DNA of 64,000 nucleotides from Diplonema papillatum (lineage: Eukaryota > Euglenozoa > Diplonemea > Diplonemida > Diplonemidae), in the NCBI GenBank assembly GCA_030068145.1, contig JAPJBO010000097.1, positions 186,001 through 250,000 of the forward strand, given 5' to 3'. Positions 32,858 to 44,900 of this stretch are shown piece after piece. Under the pieces are notes generated by a model. That model was given only the letters and a program-made list of their open reading frames with translations, had not been told where the DNA came from and ran no database searches. How positions within the stretch are numbered: position 1 is the stretch's first letter; the number at the start of each line of letters is the position of its first letter. Position numbers and translations under genes: made by a program.

Positions 32858-34346
32858 TCCCACCCCAGTCCCCCCCTCTGCGTTGCAACTACAATCGCCA
32901 ACTGGTGGTGGATCGCCGACTGCACCGCCCTTTCTCCCCGACTCTCAACTCGAAGGTGCAACAAACGTGGGCAATGCCGTGCCTGGGGAGGGGGCGGCGC
33001 TTCGGTTTTGGTCCTGCGTGCGCCGGTTGATCGATTTCCCACTTTGGTTTTACCCTGTTTTCTTTCGTTAGGTTCGGAGTGTTGATCAACCACGATAACA
33101 AACACGCTGCCTACTGTCATTGACTGACACCGAGGCGTGGTGTTGACAGACAGGAACCAAAGCAACTTCTGCAAGTTTCTCGCGATTTACAGGATTGTGA
33201 ATCCATAGGACGTCTATTCGTGCAGTTTTGCGATGTTCCCATCCAGCCGCTGCCAGCTTCGTGTGTGCGAGCTAGCGGTGTGCATATTCCGAGCACTCCA
33301 GCGCGAAGGGCTTCTATTTTGAAGAACCTGTGGTTCGCAATAAAAGAGGCGGAATGAACGTTCGAAGAATCCCTCTTTCGCAAGCAAGATAACCCACGCA
33401 GGTAGAGTGGCTTCGCACCGAACCTCCGGGTGCCGAAAGCACGCGCGAAAGAGCAGTCTTGCTTTCGTCGGGGACGCTGGTGGGTGGGGAGTAGGCAACA
33501 TGTCTTGTCAACCATTCGTAACCCTTTGAAACTGGGGTGTTAATCCGAAACAAGGGGGTTTGAGTTTCGATTTGGGGTGCAGTACTAACTTCGCCCTGCT
33601 GGCTGCTTGGTTGTCTGGTGTAGCCAGCCGAACCCTAGTCAGGACAAGCCAGAGCCGACCAGTCACACCAGCCAGCCAACCAGCCAGCCGCGTTCAGCAC
33701 AGCCGAGCCCTACTGGGCCCGATGTTGCTGTTGAAAAAAAAGGAAGAAGGCCAGTAGCAGCAAAGAAATGGTTTCCAAAATCGGAGACGGCGCTCGGATA
33801 AGCCCCTACTTTTTCGACCGTGGGGCTGGTCTTGCGTTGTCAAATAGGGTACCCGCAAGCAGCGGAGTCGGCGGGACTGCCAATAGCCCTGTATGACTTT
33901 CCTCCTTTCACGAATTTGCTTTCTTCGGCGTACGTTGTGCAGCTTGTGCCACGTGCTGTAGAGCACGGGTTCAGACCCGTGCTGTGCCCGGTTCGCGTGG
34001 CTGTCTTCGAGAAGCATCGTATCGCAATTGCGCTGGAGTGATGTTCTTGAGTTGCGCAAGCATTTGTGACCCAAAGTGCATGAAAAAGGTTGGCAACCTT
34101 CACGTGTCGGCTGGATCGGGTATTATTGGGTTGAATGTGTGCTACAAATGTGCAATGCCGACGTCTACTACTAGACCAACCTCTCGGCAGATACCACCGA
34201 TTGAGTGGTTAAATCTTCCATCAACGACGTGCGTCCGGATGCGTCGGGCAAGGTTCGGGCCAACATTCATTCCGGGATGTTTAGTCGACGAAACTTCGAC
34301 CACCCAAGATTGACCGCTACTCGTGTGTTCGCTTGAACGCGGTGAA
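32858..34346. other. Spacer between UTP17 and the dehydrogenase
   Basis: A repeat at 33013-33115 (GTGCGCCGGTTGATCG ... AACACGCTGCCTAC) recurs at 38022-38120. A perfect hairpin AGCACGGGT-TCAG-ACCCGTGCT is at 33962-33983. AGCCAGC/CCAGCCAACCAGC short repeats are at 33660-33700. No gene. Confidence 0.55.
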
Positions 34347-35405
34347 TCAATCAAAAACAACGGCAACCTTCCCACATCCGCCGGCGGCCATGAGGTCGTA
34401 GGCCTCTTGCACTTGCTCGAGCTTGAACTTGTGCGTAACCAAATCCTCCGGATGGATGCCCCAGCGGGCGAGACGCTCGACTAACTCTTCCATCCGCCAC
34501 GTCGTGGTGACCCACGAGCCGTAGATGGTCTTCTGGTCGTGGATGACGTCGGGGCTCGGGTTCAGCTCCACGGTGCCGCCCTCGCCGACCAGCGCGATCT
34601 TTCCCCACTTCCGCGTCGCCCGCACGCAGAGCTGCCGGGCGGACGTGTGCCCGGAGCAGTCGATCGCCTTCTCGAAGCCCTCCTTCGAGGGCGACAGCGC
34701 GCGGACGCCGTCCACCGCCGCCCCGCTGGCGTCGCCGCACATCACCGCGGTCGCCAGCCCCAGGCGGACCGCGAGGTCGCACCGGTCGGAGCTGATGTCG
34801 ACCCCCACGCGGGACGACGATCCCATCGCTTTTGCCAGCATCAGCGCGGCCAAGCCTACCGGTCCCAGGCCGGTCACGAGCACGGCGTCGTTCCCGCTGA
34901 GCTGGATCTTCTCAAGCGCCTCGTACACGGTCCCGAACCCGCACGCCACCTGCGCGCCGTCGAGAAACGTCAACTCGGGGGGGAGCAGCACCAGGTCCTT
35001 CTCTTCCGCCAGCAAAAAAGGCGCCATCCCGCCGTCCCTCTGCCAGCCGTACGCCGCGCGACTCTCACTGGTGCACGATATCATATACCCGCGCCGGCAG
35101 TCGTAGCAGACCCCGCACCCGGATATATGATACACCAGGACTCGGTCCCCCTGCTTGAACCGCCGGAGCCCCGGCCCGCACTTCGCGATGACGCCGGCGG
35201 GCTCGTGCCCGGCGACCTTGTCGCGGTAACCCTCGGGGCCCTTGCCGAGGTGCTCCTTGAATATCGCGCGCACGTCGCTGCCGCAGATGGTCGACGCCTT
35301 CATCTCGATCAGCACCTCGCCATGCCCGGGTGACGGCACGGCCACGTCGCGGAACTCCACCGTGCTGTTTCCCGGAAGGTACACAGCTTTCATTGTCTCA
35401 GGCAT
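34347..35405 (-). CDS. Zinc-dependent medium-chain alcohol dehydrogenase
   Basis: Complete 352-residue MDR-family NAD(P)-dependent alcohol/polyol dehydrogenase, probably cytosolic. Catalytic zinc ligands are visible as Cys41 (ICGSD), His67-Glu68 (AGHEPAG) and Cys155. The structural zinc lobe is Cys97, Cys100, Cys103 and Cys111 (GCGVCYDCRRGYMISC). The Rossmann motif GLGPVG is at 179-184, and VGVDISSDR follows; the Asp at the end of that strand favours NAD over NADP. Single exon, true ATG (MPETMKAVY), stop TGA at 34347. No targeting peptide is obvious. The first codons and upstream DNA have been tandemly copied upstream (35.4-36.2 kb). It could act on sorbitol, threonine or simple alcohols; the sequence alone does not decide. 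Confidence 0.93.
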   Translation of the reverse strand: MPETMKAVYLPGNSTVEFRDVAVPSPGHGEVLIEMKASTICGSDVRAIFKEHLGKGPEGYRDKVAGHEPAGVIAKCGPGLRRFKQGDRVLVYHISGCGVCYDCRRGYMISCTSESRAAYGWQRDGGMAPFLLAEEKDLVLLPPELTFLDGAQVACGFGTVYEALEKIQLSGNDAVLVTGLGPVGLAALMLAKAMGSSSRVGVDISSDRCDLAVRLGLATAVMCGDASGAAVDGVRALSPSKEGFEKAIDCSGHTSARQLCVRATRKWGKIALVGEGGTVELNPSPDVIHDQKTIYGSWVTTTWRMEELVERLARWGIHPEDLVTHKFKLEQVQEAYDLMAAGGCGKVAVVFD

Positions 35406-36245
35406 CCGGGGGTGCTGTGCTCTGGGCCTGGAGGGACGTGTGAGTTCACATGCTGGGGAAGTGGCATATATTTGCAGCGTTTATTGTGTTTTAAAGGTTC
35501 GGTGCTTTAGGGTCTCCGGTTGCTGGGGGGGGTCGGGTACCGAAAGGGATGTAAACATATTGCAGGTCATCCACTGTTGCCTCGGGCATCGGGCGGGGGG
35601 TGCTGTGCTCTGGGCCTGGAGGGGCCGTGTGAAGCTCATATGCTGGATGAGTGGCGGGGGGTACTCATCGAATTTGCAGCGTTTATTGTGCTTTAAAGGT
35701 TCGGTGCTTAAGGGTCTCCAGTTGGTGGGGAGTCGGGTAGTGAAATGGATGTAGACATATTTGCAGGCCATCCACTGTTCCCGGAGAGGTGCACCGCTTT
35801 CGTTGTCTCAGGCACCGGGGGGGTGCTGTGCTCTGGGCTGGAGGGACGTGTTAGCCCACATGCTGGACATGCTGGATGAGTGGCACGCACTCATTGTACT
35901 TGCAGTGTTTGTTGTGTTTTAAAGGTTCGGTGTTTTAGGGTCTCCGGTGCTGGGGTGTCGGGTGGTGAAGGGTTGTAGAGACATATTTGCAGGTCATCCA
36001 CTGTATGCTGTGGTATCCACAGCACCTCAATATCCACCGCTACACCATACTCGTGGACCACACCACACCATCCACTAGCACCTCGTGGATGCTGTGGTTT
36101 CCACAGCATCTCAACACCATGCACCGCTGTCATTGTCTCGCGGGGGTGGTGTGCTCTGAGTCTGGAAGGACGTGTTGGCGTGCTTGAGCTCACTGCTGGG
36201 AAGTAGCATGCTCTCGTCGGATTTGCATATCATCCACTGTTCACG
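35385..36245. repeat. Tandem copies of the dehydrogenase 5' end, unit about 200-320 bp
   Basis: Four diverged units, marked by CTCTGGGCCTGGAGGGACGT at about 35419, 35611, 35831 and 36152, by TTCGGTGTTTTAGGGTCTCC at about 35496-35930, and by CATCCACTGTT at 35569, 35768, 35995 and 36232. The unit includes the start of the coding region: on the minus strand PETMKAVYLPGNS in the gene becomes PETTKAVHLSGNS at about 35778-35817 and RETMTAVHG at about 36119-36146. Hairpins TGCTGTGG-TAT-CCACAGCA (36008) and ATGCTGTGGTTTCCACAGCAT (about 36087) are in the last unit. Confidence 0.85.
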
Positions 36246-36503
36246 TGCCAGCCTTAACACGTGGGCGCGACTTGACACGATTTTATGAGACAAAACGAGT
36301 GATGAAGAGCCCCTCGCTTTTTTTTCCTTCGCGAAACGCCGCAACGGGAGGTGGCACCAAGGCAGAAGAAAGACCGGGGAAGGAGACGAGAACCAGAAAC
36401 GAAAAGGCAGACGCGATATTTCCCGCACAGCCGTGGCCGGAAAATACCTGACGCACGAAACGCTGCGAGGCACGGACCCATCAAGCACGGCGCGCCCCGC
36501 CGC

Positions 36504-36940
36504 TCGTCCCCCCTTGGGCCTCTTACTGCTACTCGAGTGCAATTGCCTTAGCTTGTGTAAGAGTCGCCCGCGGGTGGCTTGCAGGTGACCAAGTTGCTGG
36601 GTTAGTAGTAGCAGGCGGGTCGCAACCACCCAAACGACTACAATACCCGCCGCTCGTCCCCCCTTGGGGCCTCTTACTGCTACTCGAGTGCAATTGCCGT
36701 AGCTTGTGTAAGAGTCGCCCGCGGGTGGCTTGCAGGCGACCAAGTTGCTGGGTTAGCAGTAGCAGGCGGGTCGCAACCACCCAAACGACTACCCCCTTGG
36801 GGCCTCTTACTGCTACTCGAGTGAAATTGCCTTAGCTTGTGTAAGAGTCGCCCGCGGGTGGCTTGCAGGTGACCAAGTTGCTGGGTTAGCAGTAGCAGGC
36901 GGGTCGCAACCACCCAAACGACTACAATACCCACCGCCCA
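36504..36940. repeat. Three tandem units of about 143 bp
   Basis: Near-identical copies beginning CCTTGGGGCCTCTTACTGCT and ending GGTCGCAACCACCCAAACGA. Very low divergence implies recent expansion. The minus-strand reading through them is an artefact of the repeat. Confidence 0.93.
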
Positions 36941-38021
36941 CCGCCGGACGCGCCAGCGTCCTGGTAGGGGCAGCCGAGACAACAAGAACCTCGACCCCTC
37001 TGGCTCAAACGTATTTGTAGCTGAAGCAAGCGGGCTGGGGTGGCATGCGGACGTAGCTATCCAGTCAGAAACGTATTTGCTGGGCGGAAGGGATGGCGTC
37101 GTGTCGACGCAGGCTCTCCGCATACGCATTTGTAGCTGAAGCAAGTGTGTTGGGATGGCGGTGCTGGAGACGTGGGCTTCCCGCTTATGAGTGCGTTGGA
37201 AGGGGGATCTGGCGGACGCAGGCACTCCACTCGTGGGGGTCCAGAAGAGGCGCCTGTTGCTCATGGTTTCGCGACCAGCGCAGCTATGGCGAGTTGGTTC
37301 GACATAGACAAGCAAGCTTGTTACCATATAAAAACACTTCCCGTGCCGGGATCAACGATGGCTCGCACACAGCTTTTTTTCTAGCGTTTATTGTGGTTTA
37401 GAGGTTCGGTGTTTTAGGGTCTCCGGTTGACCATTGAGGCTGTGAGGCGGGTGGTATGTAGGTATGCTTAAATACGGCTAGCCATGTTTGTAAGTGTTGC
37501 GACCGACACCAAGAAGAAATTCGCTTTGAATTTAGTCTTGGGCCCCCCACTTTCTTTTGCGCCGCGAAAAAAAAGAAGAAAATATGTGTCGTTTTAATAT
37601 ACGAGACGATGCCAGAAGGGGGGATGAATTTGGAACCTATGGACTCAAATCCACCCGGGGAGCCTTCTTCTCTGAGCATAGAACGCCGTTTCTCTGGGGT
37701 TTAGAGGTCTCCGTTGGTTACAGAGGACGTACTTCGTCAGAATCTTCCTGCCCAAAACCGCCCCCTCCCTCTTTTGGTATCCTCCCGTATTTTTACACAA
37801 GCGCCTGCTTGGAAGGAAATGCTCAACGAAGCTGTCAGACAAAGAACCGAAGGGATCCCAAGTGCTGTAGCTTTTTAGAGTGAGAGTTCCGCCTGCAAGG
37901 AACCATTGAGCGAAACTATATAACACGGCAGCCGTACCCGCGGCCAACTCTCGAAGCAGCGGGTGGCAGTCTCTCGGAACACTAACGGTTGATCGCACAA
38001 GGAAACCATAGGTTTGTTTGT
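36941..38021. other. Spacer with small repeats
   Basis: ACGTATTTG/AGCTGAAGCAAG repeats at 37010-37145, the ATAGACAAGCAAGCTTGTTA string at 37304, a GTTCGGTGTTTTAGGGTCTC copy at 37402, a relative of the 6.54/7.6-kb arm at 37610-37720, and a minus-strand family B fragment at 37790-37880. No gene. Confidence 0.6.
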
Positions 38022-38120
38022 GCGTGCCGGTTGATCGTTTTCCCACTTGAATTTACTCTGGGTGTATTCAGGTTAGGAATTCTGATTAACCCCCAAAACA
38101 CGCTGCCTACGTCTTTTTAG
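38022..38120 (+). repeat. Repeat H, copy of 33013-33115
   Basis: Shared strings GTGCGTGCCGGTTGATCG, TTTCCCACTT and AACACGCTGCCTAC with intermediate divergence. Confidence 0.65.
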
Positions 38121-38619
38121 CCTGCACATACATTGAAGGGCAACCCGCAAGATTGTTAGTAATAAAACAATGGCGCGAGACGCCAGATCCACCCGAAAGC
38201 TCGAGAACCTCTGGCGACCGTCTGGACTGGAGGGCCGGGCCCCGGTTCCCCCGCGCAGCCAACGTTCCTCGTTTGGATGGCCAACTGCGCTCGATCGCCT
38301 CAAATGGCGTGTGCATATTCTGCCGAAGACAGTTCGCGATTCGAAGGAATAGACCGGGTATGAGTGACTGGCCAACTTGGGGAAAGCAAGTGAATCGGTC
38401 TTGTGCCGACGAAAATGCTGAGAGTCAAAATCCGTAAACTCGAGACGCGTCGGCGACCATCCTCTGAGCGTCGGTTGAGCGGTCAGCCGGGCCGGGGTGC
38501 TGACGCAACGCCGTCGTGGCGGTATTTTGTCGTCGATGGATGCAAGTGTGGCTCTTCCCCGCGTAGAGTACAGACTCTACCGTTACTGAACCCCGAAACG
38601 TTGCGACAAAGATTGAACA

Positions 38620-38880
38620 ATGGCTAAAGTAGCCGCCGAGACCCTCCAGAACGACGTGACGAACTGTCTGCTGAGCTGCACATGTGCAAACGTGCCCTCC
38701 ACGGCGCGGTTGCCGGTTCAACCCTGCTATCGTTTGATTGTGCGTGCGCATGCGGAAATCGGGCGGACGTGTATTGCTTGTCGATTGTCCGCGGTCAACG
38801 TGTGTAAGGAGTGTCTCTCTTCGATGACCCCAAGCCTTTCTTCGCCGCACACTTCGACTTGTCGGTCACGTTCGTCGATT
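38620..38880 (+). pseudogene. Possible transposase C-terminal zinc-ribbon relic
   Basis: The plus strand encodes a segment with CYRLIVRAHAEIG, then CIACRLSAVNVCKEC. With a two-base shift it would continue into a PFFAAHF-like stretch. This layout resembles the Cys-rich tail of piggyBac-type transposases, but no DDE domain precedes it. Inference only. Confidence 0.2.
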
Positions 38881-38944
38881 CCCACTGGTCGACTAAGTCT
38901 TGCAACGAAGGATTCGGGATGCCGCAGTTCGCTGTTTTTTTAAC

Positions 38945-39372
38945 GTTTTTTTGTGTTTCCGACGATCCCGAATGGACGTACAGATTGGTGTCTTTCGACC
39001 TTTTTTTTTTGAATGCGCCGCTCGCGCTGAACACAAGCTCGTCGAGACGGTCAGCCGCAGGGCAGAGCGGACGGGGTTGTGGCACTGAGCTGCCTCCGAC
39101 TCAAGCTTTGCAAGCTGTGGTTGACCGTTACGTTCCTGGACCAAAAGCGGCCTTTTTCTTTTGTATAAGCACCTGCTTTGTAGGAAATGCTTGAGGAGAC
39201 TGCCAGTTGCGATAGATCAAAGGAGGTAAATGTGCTGTAGCCCACACGAAACACAGGTAAATCTGGGTTTAGTGGCGGGCGTGAGCAACAAAAAAAGACC
39301 CATTTTGTAGTTGTATTGTTCCTCCCCCCCAGCCTCCTTCGAAGTAAGCACAAGGCAGCCCCTCGAGTATTT
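38945..39372 (+). repeat. Family L followed by family A
   Basis: TTTCCGACGATCCCGAATGG...GGTGTCTTTCGACC at 38956-39000, then a full family A at 39165-39372. A (CTT)n follows at 39377-39398. Both families also sit together in UTP17 intron 1, but there A is inverted relative to L. Confidence 0.75.
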
Positions 39373-39764
39373 TTTTTCTTCTTCTTCTTCTTCTTCTTGA
39401 ATGCGCCTCTGGGGCCTGAGTCTGGGCAAACGACGGGGACCAACGGGAGATCAAGCAACTAAATTCAGGCGCGCACAGGAAGATTGTGTCCGTCTTTCCT
39501 TGAGTGCACGGTTGCAGTTTAATTCCCCTCACCGGCGTGAAAAACGCTTGCACGCAAGCTATTGACCCGGGCAGCCTTGTTTGCAAATGTACAACAGCAT
39601 AAGAGCGCAAAGCTGATTCAGTTTGAGGTATGTATTTATCGTTCAGTGCGCACAGAACCAAACCTCTCCCCCTGTTTCACAAACAAGGTTTGCAGTGCAC
39701 GAGCCAACAACTCAGACAGGCAACCCTAGGTCCGCCCTAACAAGCGCACACTTCTCGAGCCACC

Positions 39765-41890
39765 GCTGAATCAGCTTGAAGTATGTCGTTATCGGTCAAG
39801 GCGTGCTCAGACGAACGAGATCTTTGAACATGCATGACATCATATTGCCTTGTCTAACAAACTAGGTCTGACGCATCAACTACCGAGACAGGGTCCACCA
39901 AGCAAAACTGAATCAGCTTGAAATATGTCTTTATCGGTCAGGGCGTACTCAGACGAACGAGATCTTTGAACATGTATGACATCATATTGCCTTTTTGGGT
40001 GTGCCTTTTTGCTCAGGTGGCAAGCGAACAACCCCTTCAAACAGAAACGCACGGCTGAATCAGCTTGAAGGCCGAATGTTTGTTTCGCTCAGGGCGCACT
40101 CAGACGAACGAGATCTTGAACATGTTTGACATCATATCCGAGTGCAAGAGCCAACGACCCAGCCTGCTTTCCTCAAGCGGACCCAACAAAGTAAGCGAAC
40201 AGTCCCTTGAAACAAGCACAAGCGCACAAGCATAAGGACGAATCAGCTTGAAGGCCGAATGTGTATTTCGTTCATGGCGCACTCAGACGGACGAGATCTT
40301 GAACATGCTTGACATCATTATCTTGCGCTCAACACACCTACGAACAACCCAGATGCCCTTTTGCTCAACAATGCAAGCAAATGACCCTTGAAGCATAACA
40401 GAAGCAGAATCAGCTTGAAATATGTCGTTTTTCGATCATTGTGTAGTCAGACGAACGAGATCTTTGAACATGTTAGACATCATGTTCTGCCGCTCAACAA
40501 CTTTTGTAACAAACAACGCAAGCGGACACCCCAAGACAAAACCGAATCAGCTTGAAGGCCGAATGTGTATTTCGCTCAGGGTGCACTCAGACGAACGAGA
40601 TCTTGAACATGTTTGACATCATATCAGAGTGCAAGAGCCAACGGTCCAGCCTGCTTTCCTCAAGCGGGCGCACAAGAACACCGAATCAGCTTGAAGGCCG
40701 AATGTGTATTTCGCTCAGGGTGCTCTCAGACGAACGAGATCTTGAACATGTTTGACATCATATCCGAGTGCAAGAGCCAACGACCCAGCCTGCTTTAGCG
40801 GACCCAACAAAGTAAGCGAACAGTCCCTTGAAACAAGCACAAGCGCACAAGCATAAGGACGAAACAGCTTGAAGGCCGAACGTTTGTTTCGCTCATGGCG
40901 CACTCAGACGAACGAGATCTTGAACATGCTTGACATCATACTTTTGCGCTCAACAAAACTGCGAACAACCCAGATGCCTTTTTGCTCAACAATGCAAGCA
41001 ATCGACCCTTGAAGCATAACAGAAGCAGAATCAGCTTGAATTATGTCGTTTTTCGATCAATGTGTAGTCAGACGAACGAGATCTTTGAACATGTTAGACA
41101 TCATGTCCTGCCGCTCAACAACTTTTGTTACAAACAACGCAAGCGGACACCCCTTGGGCAACAAGACAAACCCGAATCAGCTTGAAGGCCGAATGTGTAT
41201 TTCGCTCAGGGTGCACTCAGACGAACGAGATCTTGAACATGTTTGACATCATATCAGAGTGCAAGAGCCAACGGTCCAGCCTGTTTCCCTCAGGTGGATC
41301 CAGCAATGGAAGTGGACAATCCCTTAGGCAAACAAGCACTAGACCGAATCAGCTTGAAGGCCGAATGTGTATTTCGCTCAGGTGCACTCAGACGAACGAG
41401 ATCTTGAACATGCTTGACATCATATCGGAGTGCAAGAGCAAACCACCCAGTCTGCGCAGGTGGATCCACTAATGCAAGTGGACAACCTCATGGACAACCA
41501 GCACAAAAGAATCAGCTCGAAGGCCACATGCTTGAACATGCTTTGACAGCATGTGCTGCCGCTCAACAAAAAAACTGATTGTGACAAACAATGCAAGCAC
41601 ACAATCCCTTGGGCAAACAAGCACAAGACCGAATCAGCTTGAAGGCCGAATGTTTATTTCGCTCAGGGCCGCACTCAGACGAACGAGATCTTGAACATGC
41701 TTGACATAAGAATAGAGTGAGTGCAAGAGCCAACTACCCAGCCTGTTTCCCTCAGGTGGATCCAGCAACGGAAGTGGACAACCCCTTGAGCAACAAGCAC
41801 AAGACCGAATCAGCTTGAAGGCCGAATGTGAATTTCGCTCATGGCGCACTCAGACGAACGAGATCTTGAACATGCTTGTCATCACGTTAC
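39765..41890. repeat. 14-unit tandem array in TBC gene intron 3
   Basis: Units of about 136-188 bp marked by AATCAGCTTGAA at about 39769, 39910, 40054, 40241, 40408, 40544, 40684, 40863, 41029, 41174, 41347, 41510, 41632 and 41808. Each has a conserved core containing CTCAGACGAACGAGATCTTG and ACATCAT. Two unit types occur (GGCCGAATG-type and TATGTCGTT-type), and the order of types and spacings repeats after about 625 bp, a higher-order repeat. The core is better conserved than the linkers. Confidence 0.93.
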
Positions 41891-41988
41891 GACGAAAAGC
41901 GAACATCACGTTGCGACGAAACGCGACGCGTACAGCCGGGGAGTTACTTAAACGAGTGGGGTGCGACGCTACCTGGTCAAAAACATAC

Positions 41989-44900
41989 CTGCCAGCTCGT
42001 GGTAGAGCTCGTTGGTTTTCCGAAGCACGTAGTTGAGTGGGATCTGTTGCGACATGTCGTTAAGGAACTTCAAGATTTCGTCGAACGTCATGCGCTGGGT
42101 CTGGATGAGAGGAGACGCGAGCCTGAGAAGGGAAAAGGGTCGCGGTTTGGATAGAAACGGGCGTAGCTCACTCTAACTCAATTGCTCACTCCTGCATTAG
42201 GAGAATGACTCATGCAAAAGGTTTCTAAAATTGCCGGAATCTGGCCCATCTTTGACAGTACGGACTAATACAGGCCTTGCCGAGTTGCGTTTCCATTACT
42301 TCCTTCCTCTCACAACGAAGCGCGGCGCACGTTTGCAGCGCTTCAATTTAAGATTGGCTTTCCACTCCGCGATGTTGCACTGCAGATTTCGAGACGAGTC
42401 CAGCTCCAGCTCCCTCCCCACGGTTTCAAAGCGAAACTCTAACACCGCCGAAATATTGTTGTCCGCCAAACAGTTGACCGTCCGGCCAACATCCTGGTAC
42501 TCGTTGTGTCGAATTCACTCAAAGAAACGCAAGTTTGTGTATCTGCCGGGACCACTGCTGATGATAAGTTCAAGTCGATCATGTCCAAGCGCTGCCTTCG
42601 CTGGCTTTTCGCGTCGTTGAAATTTGTTGGTCGCGCTTGTTCTTCTCCCTTCTCTTGCGGATGGCAGTACTGGCACACTCCAGTACTGCTGTTCCGCCCT
42701 ACAACACCACCGCAGTTTCTAGCGGCCTGCGGTACGCAAGGCAAAATATTACTGCCCTACAGCAAAAAGACGAGGCATACTTCAGAATCGTGGCGGCGAC
42801 GAGGAGCTGATATTCGTCGTCGAAGGGACACGTCCAAAGAACGTCCCACAGCTTCAAGACCTCCATGAACGGGAATTCACGCTTGAATGTTACGACGATC
42901 CACCGGAAGCAAAAGTAGAAGTTCGTCGCGTCGATCACTTCGAGGTACCGGACAAACTGCAGGAGCGGTTGGGTGTGTGAGGGAGAGAGAGGCCCTGTAC
43001 CACAGTATATCATCTGCCGGTAAATATTAACCTTCTGAGACCAGTCTTATAGTATCAGCTCCCACGGCACTCCCCGAACGAGAAAACAAATATTATGGGC
43101 TCAGAGCGCAACGCTCAACTACTGCAGGCAAAACCTTGAGTCGAGCGGTGATCCAACGGCTTCTGAGGCTACTCACGCACTGTGTAATTGCTGCTGTTGG
43201 AGGGGGACGTTGTCGATTGGTCTGGCTTTAAGGGTAGTGACCGGTAGTGTATACTGAACAGGTGATGTGCTCAATGGTAGTAAATTTGTTGCATTAGTGT
43301 GATTGTCAGGCCTTCGACTACTCTGAGCAACGCACCAATGGTATATAACCTCTTGACGAAGGAGAACGTACTGGTCCCGGAGCTCTGAAGTGATCCAATT
43401 TCGATTTCGTTTCAATCATGCATGCCGCCCCGCGGCTGTTGTTGGGTAATGTTTAGGCAGAACACTGCCTCGCATGCATGTTTGATGCTAGCAACAAGTC
43501 TTCTTCGAGGAAGATTTTGTCTAGGAAAGGGATGCAAAATTGAAAGAGGTAAAAAGGGGAGTGTACGGCTCCCAAAGTGGGGTATGAAACCTTGGGACCA
43601 GCCCCCTGTGTTTTTTTCACCGCGGTGTTGTGTGCACCTTGTTCTTCGGGGGGGAATCTTAGTTTAATGTTTAGGCAGGACACGCTTCTCATGCATGTTT
43701 GATGCTAGCATCAAGTCTTCTTCGAAGAAAGTGTAGGGGGGGAGTGAAGTCGAAGCAAGCATACTTCTGGATCAATCAGCTCCATGAGGGCGCCGATGAA
43801 GCTCAGGTTTTCGGCAATGCCGCTTTGGTCTCTCTGGAAGCAGACCTCCATGCGGCTCCGCATCAGGTGCACGAACGCGTGGAAGGTCTCGACGTCGTCG
43901 CCGAGGGCGTAGTAGATCGAGGCAACCACGTCCGACATGCCCTGACAGTACCCGAGATCGAAGTTGAAGAAGGAGTAGCTGACGAGCACGTCGTGCAAGG
44001 CGCGGATGCCCTCCCCCGCGTCGCTCTGGAACAGCGGCACCGACCGGTCCGTCCGGACCACGTCTTTTTCGATCCGCTGCAGCCGGTCCCGGAACAGCGC
44101 GAACTGCGTCCGCTGCGCGGCGGTGATGCTCTGCCACTGCGTGCGGTACGCCGTGTACTCCGCCTCGAGCTCCGCGTACCGGACGCGCCGCTCCTCCGGC
44201 GAGGAGTCGACCGGGTATACACCGAGGAGGAACTTCCAGACGATCGGCCGCACTTCGGCGGACACGCCGCCGTCGAAGATCTTGGCGCGAATCTCAGCGA
44301 ACTGGTCGCGGGTCAGGCGCCCGGCGGCGTCGAGGTACGACTCGTACTGGGCGAGTGAGAGCGGGTCCCCGCGGGAGCGTGCGTCGCGCTCCTCGTCGGC
44401 TTCGAAGAAGATGTTCGGCGGCAGCGGGTGGTCGTCGGCCTCTCGGATGCCGACCGAGCCCGCCGGCCCCGCCGGAGGCGACTGCCGTGGCGACGAACCG
44501 GGCGACGAAGAGTGCATCGTGAACGACGAGTTGCTGACGCCGGCCGAAACCGCCGCGTTGCTCGGCTGCTGCGCCGGGCGCGAGCCCGGCGACATGTGCA
44601 GATCGCGCTCGGCGCCGCTCGGGCCGGCGCGGGTGGCCTTCTGCTTGAAGGACTCGTAGAGGCTCTTCTTCTTCTTCCCCTGCCCGCCGCCGTTCTGCCC
44701 TGTTATCAACAGCCCCGACTCGAGGTCCACGAACGAATCGTTCCCAAGCGATCCGGACTCCACGCACGCCGACATACCCGTCGTCGACATCAGCGCGTGG
44801 TCAACTATGTACACCCGATCATCCCGGGCCAGCGGACTCATGGGGATGCTCTTTGCAAGCTCGGTCACGAACTGCGAGAGACCCCGCGACTTGAAGCTGA

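Noticed and set aside
36111..36743. 210-codon minus-strand ORF
   Set aside because: Repetitive reading through the 143-bp units and spacer, no domain.
39765..41890. CRISPR or tandem rRNA/tRNA gene array
   Set aside because: Spacing varies and linkers are related to each other; no rRNA or tRNA signature is present.
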